Shown: positions 1 to 7,684 of the stretch, in pieces
Layout of the letters: each line of letters opens with the position of its first letter
How positions within the stretch are numbered: position 1 is the first letter of the stretch
From: JALZAA01 sp035938395
GTDB lineage: Bacteria > Actinomycetota > Acidimicrobiia > IMCC26256 > JACDBD01
NCBI GenBank assembly: GCA_035938395.1
Contig: DASZGY010000083.1
Location: 1 to 14,606 of the forward strand
Length of the DNA stretch: 14,606 bases
Direction: 5' to 3'
Made by a program: the position numbers and the translations under genes
Notes under the pieces: generated by a model
Seen by the model: only the letters and a program-made list of their open reading frames with translations
Told to the model about the DNA's origin: nothing
Databases searched by the model: none

Positions 1-200
1 TCGAGACGGAGAACCCGCTCGGCCAGATGGCGTACTACGTGATCTCGAAGGGGGCGACGGGGCCGTTCCGGGTCAAGATCCGCTCGGCGTCGTTCAGCAA
101 CGTGTCGATCCTGCCCTGGTTGCTGCGCGGCGTGTACGTGCCCGACGTGATCACCGTGCTCGCGTCGCTGTACTTCATCCTGGGGGACATCGACCGGTGA
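1..200 (+). CDS. nuoD: NADH-quinone oxidoreductase subunit D, C-terminal end only
   Basis: The 5' end lies outside the window; reading from base 3, 65 codons lead to TGA at 198-200. NuoD (the 49 kDa subunit) forms part of the quinone-reduction site of complex I with NuoB and NuoH, on the cytoplasmic side. The visible tail contains PFRVKIRSASFSN, then SILPWLLRG, and ends LYFILGDIDR. This matches the family C-terminus (a conserved R-x-S-F block, then a helix ending in LGS-L-x-hydrophobic-x-GDVDR). It is followed directly by nuoH, with a 4-nt GTGA overlap, instead of by nuoE, F and G. The catalytic parts of the protein cannot be inspected here. Identity rests on the tail and on the neighbouring complex I genes, which together are convincing. 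Confidence 0.9.
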   Translation, partial: ETENPLGQMAYYVISKGATGPFRVKIRSASFSNVSILPWLLRGVYVPDVITVLASLYFILGDIDR

Positions 201-1228
201 TGTGGCTCGCGGTCGACGTGGGCTGGGGGACGATCCTGGCGATCAAGACGATCATCGTGCTCGCCATCATTCCCCTCGGCGCCATCATCCTCGGGTACGT
301 CTTCCTGCTGAAGATGATGGCGCACATGCAGAGCCGTCTCGGTCCGATGGACCCGGGCGGGTTCCACGGCTGGTTCCAGCTCTTCGGCGACGGCATCAAG
401 TTCATCCAGAAGGAAGACGTGATGCCGGCGGAGTCCGACCGGCACATCTTCGCCGCCGCGCCGCTCGTCGTCGTGACCGCGACGTTCCTCGTGTTCCTGG
501 TGCTCCCGGCCGGCCCCGATCTCGTCGTCAGCAACCTCGACGTCGGCGTGTTCTACGCCCTGGCCGTGTCGAGCCTGGCGGTCGTCGGCGTGCTGATGGC
601 CGGGTGGGCGAGCGCCAACAAGTTCGCGCTGCTCGGCGCCCTGCGCGCGGCCGGCCAGCTCATCGCCTACGAGCTGCCGCTGCTGCTCGCGGTCGTCGGC
701 GTGGTCGTGATGGCGGGCACGATGAGCCTGCAGGGGATCGTCAAAGCGCAACAGACCGGCTCGATCTTCGGGTGGGACGGCATCGGCCTCCCGTATGTCT
801 TCCCCCAGATCATCGGCTTCGTGCTCTTCCTCGTCGCCGCCCAGGCCGAGCTCACCCAGACGCCGTTCGACATGCCGGTGGCGGAGAGCGAGCTCGTGGC
901 CGGGTACATGGTCGAGTACACGGGCTTCCGCTTCCTCTTCTTCTTCATCGGCGAGTTCGGGACTGCCTTCGCCTTCGCCGGCCTCGCCGCCACGCTCTTC
1001 CTCGGCGGCTGGGCGCTCCCGCACGTCACCGCGACCGGGTGGGAGAACGTGCTCGGTCCGATCGTGCTCCTGACCAAAGTGATGCTCGTGGCGTTCCTCA
1101 TGTTCTGGGTTCGGTTCACGTACCCGCGCCTGCGCGAGGATCAGCTCCAAGCCGTGGCGTGGAAGTTCTTGATCCCGATCGGTCTCGCGAACATTCTCAT
1201 CACCGGCGCGTTGAAGGTGGCGTTCTAG
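197..1228 (+). CDS. nuoH: NADH-quinone oxidoreductase subunit H
   Basis: NuoH (ND1 family) is the membrane subunit that joins the hydrophilic arm to the proton-pumping arm and forms most of the quinone tunnel. The 343-residue product is hydrophobic, with about eight membrane segments. It carries the family blocks RLGPMDPGG near residue 47, GWASANKFALLGALRAAGQ from about 136, and TPFDMPVAESELVAGY from about 222. The acidic residues of the last block (E230, E232) match those that line the quinone cavity. The start is GTG at 197, which overlaps the nuoD stop as GTGA and lies 9 nt after GGGGGA. ATG at 200 is an equally usable alternative one codon later. nuoI begins on the next base after its stop. 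Nothing looks broken. Confidence 0.96.
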   Translation: MMWLAVDVGWGTILAIKTIIVLAIIPLGAIILGYVFLLKMMAHMQSRLGPMDPGGFHGWFQLFGDGIKFIQKEDVMPAESDRHIFAAAPLVVVTATFLVFLVLPAGPDLVVSNLDVGVFYALAVSSLAVVGVLMAGWASANKFALLGALRAAGQLIAYELPLLLAVVGVVVMAGTMSLQGIVKAQQTGSIFGWDGIGLPYVFPQIIGFVLFLVAAQAELTQTPFDMPVAESELVAGYMVEYTGFRFLFFFIGEFGTAFAFAGLAATLFLGGWALPHVTATGWENVLGPIVLLTKVMLVAFLMFWVRFTYPRLREDQLQAVAWKFLIPIGLANILITGALKVAF

Positions 1229-1723
1229 ATGCCCAGGCTCCCGAAGAAACCCAAGGCTCCGGGGCTCATCGGCGGCCTCGGCGTGACGTTCAAGACGATG
1301 CTCAAGGGCGCCGTCACCGTGCAGTACCCGCACGAGCGGGAGGACCCGCCCCCGCGCGCGCGCGGCGTGATCGCGCTCAAAGAAGAGAACTGCACGGTCT
1401 GCATGCTGTGCGCCCGTCAGTGCCCCGACTGGTGCATCTACATCGAGGGCCACAAGGAGAAGCGCCCCCCGCGCCGTGAGGGCGGCCGCGAGCGCTCGGT
1501 CAGCCTGCTCGACCGCTTCGACATCGACTACGCGCTCTGCATGTACTGCGGGATCTGCGTCGAGGTCTGCCCGTTCGACGCCCTGTTCTGGAGCCCCGAG
1601 TACGAGTACTCCGAGTCCAACATCGCCGATCTCCTCCACGACAAGGAGAAGCTCGGTGAGTGGATGGAGACCGTCCACGAACCGGAGCCGCTCGAAGTCG
1701 GCTCCGAGACCGGCAAGAAGTAG
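1229..1723 (+). CDS. nuoI: NADH-quinone oxidoreductase subunit I, 2x[4Fe-4S]
   Basis: NuoI (the TYKY/23 kDa subunit) carries clusters N6a and N6b, which pass electrons towards NuoB and quinone. The 164-residue product has two complete CxxCxxCxxxCP motifs: C55, C58, C61, C65 and C104, C107, C110, C114. The basic N-terminus with GLGVTFKTMLKG fits the membrane-lying helix of the family. The tail after the second motif (SPEYEYSESNIADLLHDKEKL) resembles NuoI from actinobacterial complex I operons without nuoEFG; that comparison is from memory. ATG at 1229 directly follows the nuoH stop, and GAAGGTGG at 1213-1220 gives a good ribosome binding site 8 nt upstream. It has normal length and all eight cysteine ligands. 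Confidence 0.96.
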   Translation: MPRLPKKPKAPGLIGGLGVTFKTMLKGAVTVQYPHEREDPPPRARGVIALKEENCTVCMLCARQCPDWCIYIEGHKEKRPPRREGGRERSVSLLDRFDIDYALCMYCGICVEVCPFDALFWSPEYEYSESNIADLLHDKEKLGEWMETVHEPEPLEVGSETGKK

Positions 1724-1740
1724 CGAGCAGGACGCCCGCC

Positions 1741-2241
1741 GTGACCGCACAGAACGTCGCCTTCTGGGTGCTCGCGATCGCGATGGGCGGTGGCGCCGTC
1801 GGCGTCGTCCGCTCCCGGAACATCGTGCACGCGGCGCTGTTCCTCATCATCGTGCTCGTCGGCGCGGCGGCGCAGTACATCGTGCTCCTCGCCGAGTTCG
1901 TCGGCATCACGCAGTTCTTCATCTACATCGGCGCGATCGCGGTGCTGTTCCTCTTCGGCATCATGCTGACGCGCGCGCCGATGAGCTCCGGCGATTTCGA
2001 CAACGACCAGCGTTGGCCGGCCGCCATCGTCGCCGTCTTCCTCCTCGGCGTGCTGATCGCGCTGCTCGTGAACGCGTTCGGACACGACAACATCAAGCTC
2101 TCCGACGAGCTGCTGCGAGCGAGCCGGTCCGGCCCGGTCGCCGACTCGATCTTCCGGAACTTCGTGGTCCCCTTCGAGGTCGTCTCGATGCTCCTGCTCG
2201 CCGCGCTGGTCGGGGCGGTGGTCATCGCCCGGAGGGACTGA
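1741..2241 (+). CDS. nuoJ: NADH-quinone oxidoreductase subunit J
   Basis: NuoJ (ND6 family) is a five-helix membrane subunit beside NuoH and NuoK; its third helix takes part in coupling quinone reduction to proton movement. The 166-residue product has the family block from E52 through Y62 (EFVGITQFFIYIGAIAVLFLF), including the GA pair at the helix distortion. I chose GTG at 1741 because the hydrophobic N-terminal helix begins there. The frame is open further upstream to 1660, but that would overlap nuoI and add charged, non-family sequence. The ribosome binding site is weak (AGGA, about 9 nt upstream). The gap to nuoI is 17 nt and to nuoK 2 nt. Confidence 0.94.
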   Translation: MTAQNVAFWVLAIAMGGGAVGVVRSRNIVHAALFLIIVLVGAAAQYIVLLAEFVGITQFFIYIGAIAVLFLFGIMLTRAPMSSGDFDNDQRWPAAIVAVFLLGVLIALLVNAFGHDNIKLSDELLRASRSGPVADSIFRNFVVPFEVVSMLLLAALVGAVVIARRD

Positions 2242-2243
2242 CG

Positions 2244-2543
2244 ATGGCCCTGAACCAGTACCTCATCCTCAGCGCGTTCCTGTTCTGCTGCGGCGTCTAC
2301 GGCGTTCTCGCTCGCCGCAATGGCGTCCTCGTCCTGCTCTCGGTCGAGCTCATGCTCAACGCCGTCAACATCAACCTGGTCGCCTTCGCCGCGTTCACGA
2401 GGCAGATCGCGGGGCAGGTGTTCGCCCTCTTCGTCATCACGATCGCCGCCGCCGAGGTGGGCGTCGGACTCGCGATCGTGCTCCTGATCTACCGGAACCT
2501 TCGCAGTCCCGACCTCGACCGCGTCGACCAGCTGAAGGGCTGA
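2244..2543 (+). CDS. nuoK: NADH-quinone oxidoreductase subunit K
   Basis: NuoK (ND4L family) is a three-helix subunit with two buried glutamates on the proton path between NuoH/J and the antiporter-like subunits. The product is 99 residues, the normal length. Both glutamates are present: E35 in LLSVELMLNAVNINLV and E71 in ITIAAAEVGVGLAIV, equivalent to the two essential glutamates of E. coli NuoK. The ATG at 2244 follows GGAGG at 2231-2235 with 8 nt spacing, a strong ribosome binding site inside the end of nuoJ. The gene lies 2 nt after nuoJ and 6 nt before nuoL. Confidence 0.96.
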   Translation: MALNQYLILSAFLFCCGVYGVLARRNGVLVLLSVELMLNAVNINLVAFAAFTRQIAGQVFALFVITIAAAEVGVGLAIVLLIYRNLRSPDLDRVDQLKG

Positions 2544-2549
2544 CCCGTC

Positions 2550-4601
2550 GTGATTGGCAACGCCTGGATCATCCCGCTCCTCCCCGCGGCCGGCTTCGTC
2601 CTGGTGTTGCTGTTCGGGAAGCGGCTGCCGCGCAAGGGCGCCGAGATCGCCGTCGCCACCGTCGGCGCGTCGTTCGTGCTGTCGTGCATCGTCGCCGTCC
2701 AGTGGATCCAACGCGTCGACGACCACACCGCCAAGACGGCGATCGGCGGGTTCGGCCGCGCACTCCTCCCGACGCAGGAGGGCGGCGTCACGGCCGTCGA
2801 TCGCGGCTTCACGTGGTGGCAGAACGCCAACGTGAAGTTCGGCGTCGGCATCCACGTCGACGGCCTCGCCGTGATGATGCTGTTCATGGTCACGCTGGTG
2901 TCCTTCCTCGTGCACGTGTACTCGACGAGGTACATGCGGGGTGACCGGCGGTACACGCACTACTTCGCGCTCCTCAATCTCTTCACGGCGTCGATGCTGC
3001 TCCTGGTCGTCGCCGACAACACGCTCTTGCTGCTCGTCGCCTGGGAGCTCGTCGGCGTGTGCTCGTTCGTGCTCATCGGCCACTGGTGGGAGGAGAAGGA
3101 AAACTCGGACGCCGCCGTCAAGGCGTTCCTGACGACGCGCACCGGCGACGTCGGCCTCATGATCGGCGTCATCGTCCTGTTCTTCGCCGCCGGCACGTTC
3201 AACATCGCGGTGATCAACGCCAAGGCCCTCAACGGCGGCATCGGCCACACGCTGCTCGTCGTGAGCGCGGCGTGCCTGCTCATCGGGATCATCGGCAAGA
3301 GCGGCCAGTTCCCGTTGCACACGTGGCTGCCCGACGCCATGGCCGGCCCGACGCCCGTCTCCGCGCTCATCCACGCCGCCACCATGGTGGTCGCGGGCGT
3401 CTACCTCGGCGCCCGCCTCTACCCCGTCTTCTTCCGCGGCTTCTCGATCGGCGACGGCGGTCTGAACGCGATGGCGCTCGTCGGCGGCGTGACGATCATC
3501 ATCGGAGCGGTGCTCGCGTTCGTGCAACGCGACATCAAGAAGGTGCTCGCGTACTCGACCATCAGCCAACTGGGCTACATGGTGATGGCGCTCGGAGTCG
3601 GCGCCTGGGTGGCGGCGATCTTCCACTTGTTCACGCACGCGTTCTTCAAGTCTCTCCTCTTCCTCGGAGCCGGGTCGGTCAGCGAGTCCGGGTCGCACCA
3701 CAGCTTCGACATGAAGGGCGACATGGGCGGGCTCCGCAAGTACATGCCGATCACGTTCACGACGTTCGTCATCGGCTCGCTCGCGCTCGCCGGCATCTTC
3801 CCGCTCGCCGGTTTCTGGTCGAAGGACGAGATCCTCGTCACCGCCGGGCAGACCGGGTTCGACGCCTTCCTGTACGTCGGCCTGATCGGAGCGTTCCTGA
3901 CCGCGGCCTACATGACGCGCACCGTGTACCTGACGTTCTTCGGCGAGTTCCGCGGTCACGGCGAGCCGCACGAGTCGCCGCCGACGCTCACGGTTCCCCT
4001 CATCGTGCTGGCGGTCGCGTCCGTCGGTGCCGGGTTCCTGAACGCCCAGCCGCTCGGCATCGAGAAGTTCCGCGACTGGTTCGAAGCCGGCGTCACCCTT
4101 CCTGCGCTGCAGCATCCCGACTTCGACACGGTCAAGGCGGTCATCTCGGTGACGATCGCCGTCGTCGGGATCGGGATCGCCGCCTACCTGTGGTTCCAGC
4201 GTGAGGAGCTGGGGCCGTTCCGCGGCCTCACCCGGCGCAACGCGGCCGCCCACGCCGGCTACCGGTTCCTCGAGAAGAAGTACTACCTCGACGACCTGTA
4301 CGAGAAGGTCATCGTCGGCGGGATCAAGGGCCCCGTCGCGCACGCCAGCTACTGGGTCAATCAGCACGTCATCGACGGGCTGGTCAACGCGATCGGGCGC
4401 GGGACGGCAGTCGCAGCCCGCGAGACGTACGACGTCATCGACCAGAAGGTGGTCGACGGCGCCGTGAACGGGCTGGCGGAGACGACCGGCGAGACCGGTG
4501 GTCTGCTCCGTTACGTCCAGTCGGGACGCGTGCAGCGCTACGCGCTCACGCTCTTCGCCGCCGTCGGGGCTCTGAGCCTCGCGCTCTGGCTCGTCTACTA
4601 G
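2550..4601 (+). CDS. nuoL: NADH-quinone oxidoreductase subunit L
   Basis: NuoL (ND5 family) is the distal antiporter-like proton channel of complex I. The 683-residue product has the expected residues: E166 in WELVGVCSFVLIG, K250 in the broken helix GKSGQFPLHTWLPDAM, H275 in SALIHAATM, and K425 in GFWSKDEIL. After the channel domain comes the long lateral amphipathic region (about residues 570-660, rich in charged residues and VIDGLVNAIG-like stretches) and a final membrane helix. That lateral arm separates NuoL from NuoM and NuoN. The start is GTG at 2550, with a modest AAGGG site 10 nt upstream inside the end of nuoK. It appears complete. Mrp-type antiporter subunits are related, but the position and the lateral helix argue for NuoL. 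Confidence 0.96.
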   Translation: MIGNAWIIPLLPAAGFVLVLLFGKRLPRKGAEIAVATVGASFVLSCIVAVQWIQRVDDHTAKTAIGGFGRALLPTQEGGVTAVDRGFTWWQNANVKFGVGIHVDGLAVMMLFMVTLVSFLVHVYSTRYMRGDRRYTHYFALLNLFTASMLLLVVADNTLLLLVAWELVGVCSFVLIGHWWEEKENSDAAVKAFLTTRTGDVGLMIGVIVLFFAAGTFNIAVINAKALNGGIGHTLLVVSAACLLIGIIGKSGQFPLHTWLPDAMAGPTPVSALIHAATMVVAGVYLGARLYPVFFRGFSIGDGGLNAMALVGGVTIIIGAVLAFVQRDIKKVLAYSTISQLGYMVMALGVGAWVAAIFHLFTHAFFKSLLFLGAGSVSESGSHHSFDMKGDMGGLRKYMPITFTTFVIGSLALAGIFPLAGFWSKDEILVTAGQTGFDAFLYVGLIGAFLTAAYMTRTVYLTFFGEFRGHGEPHESPPTLTVPLIVLAVASVGAGFLNAQPLGIEKFRDWFEAGVTLPALQHPDFDTVKAVISVTIAVVGIGIAAYLWFQREELGPFRGLTRRNAAAHAGYRFLEKKYYLDDLYEKVIVGGIKGPVAHASYWVNQHVIDGLVNAIGRGTAVAARETYDVIDQKVVDGAVNGLAETTGETGGLLRYVQSGRVQRYALTLFAAVGALSLALWLVY

Positions 4602-4624
4602 ACGCCTACCAGCAGGAGAGGAAC

Positions 4625-6157
4625 GTGGACTGGTTCGACTCGTGGGGAGTGACCCTGGCGGTCTTCCTCCCCGCCGCGGGGATGGTGGTCGTGCTCGCCA
4701 TCCCGAAGACGCAGGAGCGGGCCCTCAAGCTGACCACGCTGGCGACCACGTCGGCGACGCTCGCCGTCGGCGTGGCGATGCTCGCGCGGTTCGACTACGA
4801 CCGGACCGGCGCCCTCCAGTTCCAGGTGAACAAGCCCTGGATCGACGTCATCCACAGCCGCTACCACATGGGTGTCGACGGCATCTCGCTGCCGTTGCTC
4901 GTGATGACGATGCTCATCACGGTCGGGTGCGTCGTCTACACGTGGGACCACTTCCCCGACCCGCGCACGCCGAAGGCTTTCCTCGCGCTGATCCTTCTGC
5001 TCGAGACGGGCATGAACGGCACGTTCTGCGCCGAGGACCTCATCCTCTTCTTCATCTTCTTCGAGCTCGTGCTGCTGCCGATGTTCTTCATGATCGGCGT
5101 CTGGGGCGGACCGAACCGCGAGTACGCGTCGATCAAGTTCTTCCTGTTCACCCTGTTCGGGTCGGCGCTCATGTTGCTGAGCTTCCTGGCCCTGTTCTTC
5201 CTCTCCAGTCCGCAGACCTTCGACATCCCGAGGCTGGCGGCGCAGGGAGGAGTCGGGATCGTCGCGAGCACGCAGAACCTGATCTTCGTGGGTCTGTTCC
5301 TCGGCTTCGCGATCAAGGTGCCGATGTTCCCGTTCCATACGTGGCTGCCCGACGCACATACGGAGGCACCGACCGTGGGATCGGTGCTGCTGGCGGCGGT
5401 CCTCCTGAAGCTGGGCGCGTACGGGTTCATCAGGATCGCGCTGCCGATCCTGCCCCAGGCCGCGCACGACTGGGCACCGTGGATCGGCCTGCTCGCCGTG
5501 ATCGGGATCATCTACGGCGCGTTGTGCTGCCTCGCGCAACGAGACATGAAGAGACTCATCGCGTTCTCGTCGGTGGCGCACATGGGCTTCATCATGCTGG
5601 GCATCGCGACGCTGACGAACTTCGGCATCAACGCCGCCATCTTCGGCATGGTCGCCCACGGTCTCATCACGGGCATGCTCTTCTTCCTGGCCGGATCGGT
5701 GCAGGAGCGCTACGAGACGCGCGAGATCAGCCGGCTCGGCGGGCTCCTGGTCCAGGCCCCGAGGCTGGGGTGGATCCTCGGCTTCTGCGCGATGGCGTCG
5801 CTCGGTCTCCCCGGCCTGGCCGGGTTCTGGGGCGAGTTCCCGGCCCTCCTCTCGGCCTACAACCCGGCGGCCGGGATCTCCGAGCTGACGTTCCGCGTCT
5901 ACATGGTCATCGGGGCCGTCGGCACCGTCCTCGCCGCCGGCTACCTGCTGTGGATGTTCCAGCGGGTCGCGTTCGGCAAGGTGAAGACCGAGTTCGAGCA
6001 CGCGCACGTGCACGACGTGCACTGGCCGGAGTGGATCGCCTGGACACCGCTGCTCATCGCCATCGTGGTGCTCGGCATCTACCCGAACCTCATCTTCCGC
6101 ATCACCGACGGCGCGGTCACCAACCTCGCGCACGGCATGGCCAGGGCGATCGGATGA
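4625..6157 (+). CDS. nuoM: NADH-quinone oxidoreductase subunit M
   Basis: NuoM (ND4 family) is the middle antiporter-like proton channel. The 510-residue product has about fourteen membrane segments and the diagnostic residues: E147 in FFELVLLPMFFMIGVWGG and K231 in GFAIKVPMFPFHTWLPDAH, followed by TEAPTVGSVLLAAVLLKLG. The sequence ends soon after the last helix and has no lateral arm, which separates it from NuoL. GTG at 4625 is preceded by AGGAG at 4614-4618, and by a second purine-rich stretch nearer the start. This makes it the best-placed ribosome binding site among the antiporter-like genes. The 23-nt gap before it is the largest inside the operon. No defect is seen. Confidence 0.96.
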   Translation: MDWFDSWGVTLAVFLPAAGMVVVLAIPKTQERALKLTTLATTSATLAVGVAMLARFDYDRTGALQFQVNKPWIDVIHSRYHMGVDGISLPLLVMTMLITVGCVVYTWDHFPDPRTPKAFLALILLLETGMNGTFCAEDLILFFIFFELVLLPMFFMIGVWGGPNREYASIKFFLFTLFGSALMLLSFLALFFLSSPQTFDIPRLAAQGGVGIVASTQNLIFVGLFLGFAIKVPMFPFHTWLPDAHTEAPTVGSVLLAAVLLKLGAYGFIRIALPILPQAAHDWAPWIGLLAVIGIIYGALCCLAQRDMKRLIAFSSVAHMGFIMLGIATLTNFGINAAIFGMVAHGLITGMLFFLAGSVQERYETREISRLGGLLVQAPRLGWILGFCAMASLGLPGLAGFWGEFPALLSAYNPAAGISELTFRVYMVIGAVGTVLAAGYLLWMFQRVAFGKVKTEFEHAHVHDVHWPEWIAWTPLLIAIVVLGIYPNLIFRITDGAVTNLAHGMARAIG

Positions 6158-6164
6158 CCTCGCC

Positions 6165-7634
6165 GTGAACCCCGTCTTCGACTACCACGCGCTCGCGCCC
6201 GAGATCATCCTCACGGCCACGATCGTCGTGGTGCTCGTCGCCGACTTCTTCTTCCGCGACCGCGAGCGGTTCCAGACGTCGCGGCTGGCCACGGTCGGCG
6301 TGCTGGCCGCTCTGGTGCCGATCCTGACGCTGGCCGCCGACGGGACGACGCGCACGATGTTCGGCGGCGCGTACGTGGTCGACGACTACGCGCTGGCGCT
6401 GAAGGGCTTCTTCCTCCTCGTGGCGTACATCACGCTGCTCGTGTCGGTCGACTACATCGGCGAAGGCGACTACTACCAGGGCGAGTACTACTTCCTGCTG
6501 CTCAGCTCCGTGCTCGGGATGGTCGTGATGGCTTCCGCCCGCGACCTCATCACGATCTTCGTGGCGCTCGAGCTGATCTCCGTGCCGACGTACGTGCTGG
6601 CGGGCTGGCGGAAGCACGACACGAAGTCGAACGAGGCCGCGATCAAGTACTACCTCTTCGGCGTGTTGTCGTCGGCCGTGATGCTGTACGGCATGTCCTT
6701 CATCTTCGGGTTGTCCGGTTCGACGTTGCTCAGCAAGATCGGTGCGTACGCCTCGCGACCCGACCTGCCGCCTTTGTTCGCGGTGGCGATCTTCCTCACA
6801 CTGGTCGGGTTCGCGTTCAAGATCAGCGCGGTGCCGTTCCACTTCTGGGCGCCCGACACGTACGAGGGCGCGCCGACGCCAGTCACCGCGTTCCTGTCGG
6901 TGGCGTCGAAGGCCGGCGGGTTCGTCGCCATCCTGAGCCTCATCTATTTCGGTTTCTTCGGGACGCAGGAGGCGTGGCAACCAGTGCTGTGGGCGCTGGC
7001 GGCGGCGTCCATGACGCTCGGGAACCTCACCGCGCTGCGGCAGACGAACATCGTCCGCATGCTGGCCTACTCGTCGATCGCACAGGGCGGGTTCATCCTC
7101 GCCCCATTGGCCGTCGCGGCCGAGGGGCACGCCGCCCGCTCCGCGTTCGAAGCGGTCGTCATCTACCTGCTGATCTACGGCGCGATGAACCTGGGCGCGT
7201 TCGCGGTCGTCATCGCCGTCGCCCGCCGGACCCGCTCGGGCGAGATCTCGTCGTACTCCGGGCTGGGACAGACGGCGCCGGTGCTGGCGCTGCTGATGTC
7301 GGCGTTCCTGTTCGCGTTGGCCGGGATCCCGCCCCTGGCGGGCTGGTTCGCCAAGTTCGTGATGTTCCGGGCCATCTTCGAAGCCGGAACTCCGGCGGCG
7401 TACACGCTCGGTGTCATCGCCGCCGTGAACTCGGTGATCGCGCTCTTCTATTACGCAGCCGTCGCCCGCCGCATGTGGTTCCGTGACCCGTCCGAAGCCG
7501 GGGTCGAGACCGTGCCGGCGCGGACGCCGCCCGCGCTCGGCATCGCGCTCGGCTTGTCCGCCGCCGTCGTCGTCGTGATCGGCATCTACCCCCAGCTGTT
7601 CGCCCGGATCGGCGAGGTGGCGTTCCCGGGCTGA
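6165..7634 (+). CDS. nuoN: NADH-quinone oxidoreductase subunit N
   Basis: NuoN (ND2 family) is the antiporter-like channel closest to NuoJ/K. The 489-residue product has E136 in VALELISVPTYVLAGW, K219 in GFAFKISAVPFHFWAPDTY and K249 in LSVASKAGGF, which are the charged residues expected along the proton path. FWAPDTYEGAPTPVTAFL is typical of NuoN and differs from the HTWLPDA version of L and M. The start is GTG at 6165, 7 nt after the nuoM stop. An ATG at 6154 that overlaps the nuoM stop reaches a stop after four codons and is not the start. Only a weak GGAT lies upstream, so translation is probably coupled to nuoM. It is the last complex I gene in the window. Confidence 0.96.
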   Translation: MNPVFDYHALAPEIILTATIVVVLVADFFFRDRERFQTSRLATVGVLAALVPILTLAADGTTRTMFGGAYVVDDYALALKGFFLLVAYITLLVSVDYIGEGDYYQGEYYFLLLSSVLGMVVMASARDLITIFVALELISVPTYVLAGWRKHDTKSNEAAIKYYLFGVLSSAVMLYGMSFIFGLSGSTLLSKIGAYASRPDLPPLFAVAIFLTLVGFAFKISAVPFHFWAPDTYEGAPTPVTAFLSVASKAGGFVAILSLIYFGFFGTQEAWQPVLWALAAASMTLGNLTALRQTNIVRMLAYSSIAQGGFILAPLAVAAEGHAARSAFEAVVIYLLIYGAMNLGAFAVVIAVARRTRSGEISSYSGLGQTAPVLALLMSAFLFALAGIPPLAGWFAKFVMFRAIFEAGTPAAYTLGVIAAVNSVIALFYYAAVARRMWFRDPSEAGVETVPARTPPALGIALGLSAAVVVVIGIYPQLFARIGEVAFPG

Positions 7635-7644
7635 CCACCGCTTC

Positions 7645-7665
7645 CCGTTTTCGGCTGGCAAACGG
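7645..7665. repeat. Small inverted repeat after nuoN
   Basis: CCGTTT at 7645-7650 and AAACGG at 7660-7665 are perfect 6-base inverted repeats around a 9-base loop. The repeat begins 11 nt after the nuoN stop and ends 6 nt before the -10 box of the next gene. It could be a weak terminator for the nuo transcript, or an operator overlapping the next promoter. No T-tract follows. A chance repeat of this size is quite possible. Confidence 0.3.
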
Positions 7666-7670
7666 TCGCA

Positions 7671-7676
7671 TAGCGT
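7671..7676 (+). promoter_or_regulatory. -10 box for the MidA-like methyltransferase gene (leaderless)
   Basis: TAGCGT fits the actinobacterial TANNNT -10 pattern and sits exactly 8 nt before the ATG at 7685. Transcription would therefore start at or next to the start codon, giving a leaderless mRNA. In agreement, no purine-rich ribosome binding site precedes this ATG. A TTTTCG at 7648-7653, with 17 nt spacing, is a poor -35 candidate. The same TAGCGT-N8-start arrangement recurs before the minus-strand acetyltransferase gene at 14407. Confidence 0.5.
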
Positions 7677-7684
7677 GCGTTTCC

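Noticed and set aside
35..1750. A 571-codon minus-strand open frame opposite nuoD, H and I
   Set aside because: It mirrors real genes and has no membrane, signal or catalytic motif of its own.
1923..4367. An 814-codon open frame on the minus strand opposite nuoK and nuoL
   Set aside because: It is antisense to clear membrane protein genes. The translation is an Arg/Glu/Asp/His-rich low-complexity string without domains, a typical by-product of high G+C codon use.
2550..7634. The three antiporter-like genes as an Mrp Na+/H+ antiporter or hydrogenase membrane module
   Set aside because: The preceding NuoD, H, I, J and K, the L-M-N order and the long lateral helix at the end of the first gene identify complex I.
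4598..7661. Two minus-strand open frames of over 500 codons opposite nuoM and nuoN
   Set aside because: Same charged, repetitive composition with no recognisable domain. The plus-strand genes have every conserved residue of their families.
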